Assembly: GCA_956465555.1 (NCBI GenBank)
Contig: OY101119.1
Coordinates: 2,528,629-2,592,628 of the forward strand
Origin: Nitzschia sp. pyKryTriq1
Taxonomy: Eukaryota > Bacillariophyta > Bacillariophyceae > Bacillariales > Bacillariaceae
DNA: 64,000 bases
Direction of reading: 5' to 3'
The translations under genes and the position numbers were made by a program. Each line of letters opens with the position of its first letter. Within the stretch, counting starts at the first letter, position 1. The notes beneath the pieces were generated by a model. It ran no database searches. It was not told where the DNA came from and worked only from the letters and a program-made list of their open reading frames with translations. Below, piece by piece: positions 61,856 to 64,000 of this stretch.

Positions 61856-62520
61856 TTGGAACTACTTGTTTCAAAATCAGGGTCCAATCATGTCTACGCA
61901 CAATTTTTCCCATGGGTAGGTTTCTGTGCCTTGGATCAGCGCAATGAAGTCGTCCACTTATACGTCGGCATACGCCAGGGGGCGCCGATACTTCGGGGTG
62001 TGGACTCGCTTTTGTGGCACGCTTGTAGTTTGTGGCAAGGAACGATGCTTGTTGGTGTCCACCGCTGGTTCGTTGGTGGCCGCCTCTCGCAGGGCTAATT
62101 CCTCTAAGCGATGTCTCGGGAGGTTCGTTGCTCCGTCGTTCATCTTGTTCAGGTAGCGGTTCATCAGATCGGCTCCCGTTTCCGTGGCTGCCGAAAAATA
62201 TGGTGGGGAGTGGACCCATCCCATTGGTAACGTATTGGGAAAACCGACCATTGGCTCTTCTCCCGGGACAGTCGGGAGTAGCACGCCGAGTTTCGGAATG
62301 TCTGGAGCCGCCACTTTGATTCTGTAGAAACCGTCGGCAATATCAATCTTGGACATGTATACTGGTCCGAATCGTGGGTCGGCGTCCAGTATCCGTTGTA
62401 GTAGCCTTTGGAGTGTGCGGCCGAATTGCAACTCCGTGGTTCCGTAGAACTCTGAGTAGTTGCGTGGCCCCATTGGGACCGTAGGTCCTGTGGGTGCCGC
62501 CGACATGGTTTAACTAAAAC
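61856..62520 (-). mobile_element. Retrotransposon fossil with reverse-transcriptase fragment
   Basis: A minus-strand remnant of an LTR-retrotransposon-like element, probably of the Ty3/gypsy kin. The recognisable part is a piece of the reverse-transcriptase palm (SKIDIADGFYRIKV, LPMGWVHSPPYF), followed directly by what looks like a short integrase remnant. It is broken and only a small part of a full element: gag, protease, RNase H and both terminal repeats are not seen. Several breaks are present. Age cannot be set without terminal repeats. Neighbouring genes seem undisturbed. Confidence 0.75.
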
Positions 62521-62927
62521 AAACTTGCTTGCTTTGCTTTCCTCGTAACAGCTTGTTCGAGGAAACAAAGCAACAAATTATGAGTCTCGTGGTCATCGTA
62601 CTCCTTCGGTTGTCTCTCGCTGCTTGGGAGGATGACCCTCCTGCTGCTCGAGCACCGAAGGGAAGATTGGCACGGCGGCTTTTCAAGACTGCCAAAGTCT
62701 GACCTTCCTCCGTCCTAGTTCCCCAACTACGAAGTATCAGGATTAGACTCTACCGTACCAGTCTACCGTACGAGTACCGTAGAGAGGTGACGACGGATCA
62801 CGGTATCACGGTTCACAACAAAACACAACATGGTCTTCTTCCTGCAATAGGAAACCCCGAGTATGATTCGAGGACCAGTACCAAACAACAGTCCAAGAGA
62901 GATCACGCGTCAGTTGTCTCTGTGGCA
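62521..62927. other. Intergenic gap
   Basis: Separates the fossil and the last gene. CCGTACCAGTCTACCGTACGAG at about 62753-62774 is another GTAC cluster. The frame open before 62928 has no ATG. Confidence 0.4.
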
Positions 62928-63980
62928 ATGAAAGTCGCCCGCCGGCGCAATTCAATAGGAACCTTCATTCAGAGGCATCTTCAAAAATTTCTTGTTCGAA
63001 TAGTAATTTGCGCCTGCGCTATTTTAATTCTCCTCAGCTGGAGCTCGGGTGACGATGGTTCCACTTTAACTGTGCTCACAAAAGACGAAGAAAGCCAGCT
63101 ATCGGCAAAATACCATATCAGGTTCCAAAATACAACTATCGATACTAATAACTCGGCAGCGGGCATCGGCATCCATCCCTTCGAAATGAACACGAAGAAC
63201 AGAGCGGTCGTATGGTCTCGTGCCCGTTCGGATCGCTCGGGCGCTGCCATTCAAGACATGCTCATGTGCCATGCGTACGCCTTTCACCATGACATGTTCT
63301 ATGGAGGAGCCTGTGCCCGTAACATGAATATGAAAAGAATAAATGAACACATGCCAAATCACGAGCAGTTGCTGGATGCAGTGGGGCTCTCGAAAGTCTT
63401 GCGATTTCGATGCCCCGAAAACAACCGTACTCCACTTAGAGATCGCGAGGATTACATCCAAAATGATACTGGGATATTCACTCCTCGGTATCTGGAATAC
63501 CTGAAAAGTATTATCGAATATCCACCCAAACCACAACGACGGCAGATTGCGGTGCACCTTCGGCGGGGTGACATTACGCCGTGCCGGCCTCGGACACGCG
63601 GGTATCCCCGCTATCTACCCAATCAACATTTTTTACGACTGATCGACCGCTACAATCCAAAAAACAATAGCAATGTCGTCGTCTATTCCGAATCGGAATC
63701 GTTCGAGAGCTTTGACGAGTTTCGCAACCGGGGCTTTCAAGTAGTGCTTGATGGTTCCATTGGCGACGTTTGGAAAGGGATTTTGGTGAGCGACGTCATC
63801 ATATTATCGCGGAGTAGCTTTTCCTTGGTACCTGCCATTATGAGCAAAGGAACAGTCGTCTTCACGCCGTTTTGGCACTCTCCATTGCCGCACTGGGATG
63901 TCGCCGACGACTACTTCGTGAACGAAACCTTGACGGAATTCCGCCGCCTCAAAGCGACATGCCCAAAGAAGGGTAAGTAG
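62928..63980 (+). CDS. Type II membrane fucosyltransferase-like protein (NodZ/GT11-type motif)
   Basis: Encodes 350 aa from the first in-frame ATG at 62928. Short basic tail, anchor FLVRIVICACAILILLSW, then a lumenal domain. The key motif is IAVHLRRGDITPCR, the GDP-fucose-binding H-x-R-R-x-D motif I shared by alpha-1,2-, alpha-1,6- and protein-O-fucosyltransferases. Also present are FYGGACARNMNM near the start of the fold, VVVYSESESFESF, and the C-terminal SDVIILSRSSFSLVPAIMSK, which has the arrangement of motif III. It is not related to the GT10 enzyme at 32368. Acceptor and linkage cannot be told. The gene ends 20 bp before the window edge. Confidence 0.82.
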   Translation: MKVARRRNSIGTFIQRHLQKFLVRIVICACAILILLSWSSGDDGSTLTVLTKDEESQLSAKYHIRFQNTTIDTNNSAAGIGIHPFEMNTKNRAVVWSRARSDRSGAAIQDMLMCHAYAFHHDMFYGGACARNMNMKRINEHMPNHEQLLDAVGLSKVLRFRCPENNRTPLRDREDYIQNDTGIFTPRYLEYLKSIIEYPPKPQRRQIAVHLRRGDITPCRPRTRGYPRYLPNQHFLRLIDRYNPKNNSNVVVYSESESFESFDEFRNRGFQVVLDGSIGDVWKGILVSDVIILSRSSFSLVPAIMSKGTVVFTPFWHSPLPHWDVADDYFVNETLTEFRRLKATCPKKGK

Positions 63981-64000
63981 AGCCCTTTGCGTTTGATTCA

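Overview
The window is nuclear DNA from a photosynthetic stramenopile, most likely a pennate diatom. Several things point there. Genes are dense and use few, short GT-AG introns. Several proteins start with a signal peptide followed by a Phe-led plastid pre-sequence (aminotransferase, PAP/fibrillin, perhaps the SET protein). There is a UFD1 with a secretory leader, as expected for the symbiont-derived SELMA translocon. DUF6824 and CCT-domain regulators are present, as is a mitochondrial ATP-type PEP carboxykinase.

Layout. 0-9 kb: two tandem DUF1349 genes, a kinesin, a homocysteine S-methyltransferase, and a three-exon cation/Ca2+ exchanger of NCLX/CCX type. 9-25 kb: a small hypothetical gene, a seven-helix CREST-superfamily candidate, a SulP-STAS-cNMP-binding transporter, a secretory protein of unknown function, an ADP/ATP-carrier-like protein, the UFD1-like protein, a METTL-type methyltransferase and two small unknowns. 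25-34 kb: a type-11 methyltransferase, direct repeats, a cytochrome P450 with a decayed tandem copy, COG4, and a GT10 fucosyltransferase. 34-46 kb: PAP/fibrillin, a DUF6824 protein carrying an aspartate-aminotransferase tail, a nest of repeats, the complete plastid aspartate aminotransferase, a zinc-finger membrane protein, a repeat-rich gap and ribosomal protein eL8. 46-64 kb: a secreted Cys-rich protein, PEPCK, IMP3, a CCT regulator, a SOD-like protein that has lost its metal ligands, mitochondrial EF-Tu, a SET methyltransferase, a retroelement fossil and a second, unrelated fucosyltransferase-like gene.

The genes are housekeeping and metabolic and do not form one pathway. Many neighbours are convergent with very short gaps (29-84 bp) or divergent over shared promoters of about 0.45-0.6 kb. 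Intergenic DNA carries a local signature of GTAC/GGTACC-rich and CTACTAG/GAGA-rich short palindromes.

The observation most worth follow-up is the DUF6824-aminotransferase chimera. Its C-terminal 100 residues resemble the end of the complete aminotransferase encoded about 2 kb away on the same strand, but the substrate-binding Arg is replaced by Glu. Exon joins below were worked out by eye from splice motifs and reading phase.
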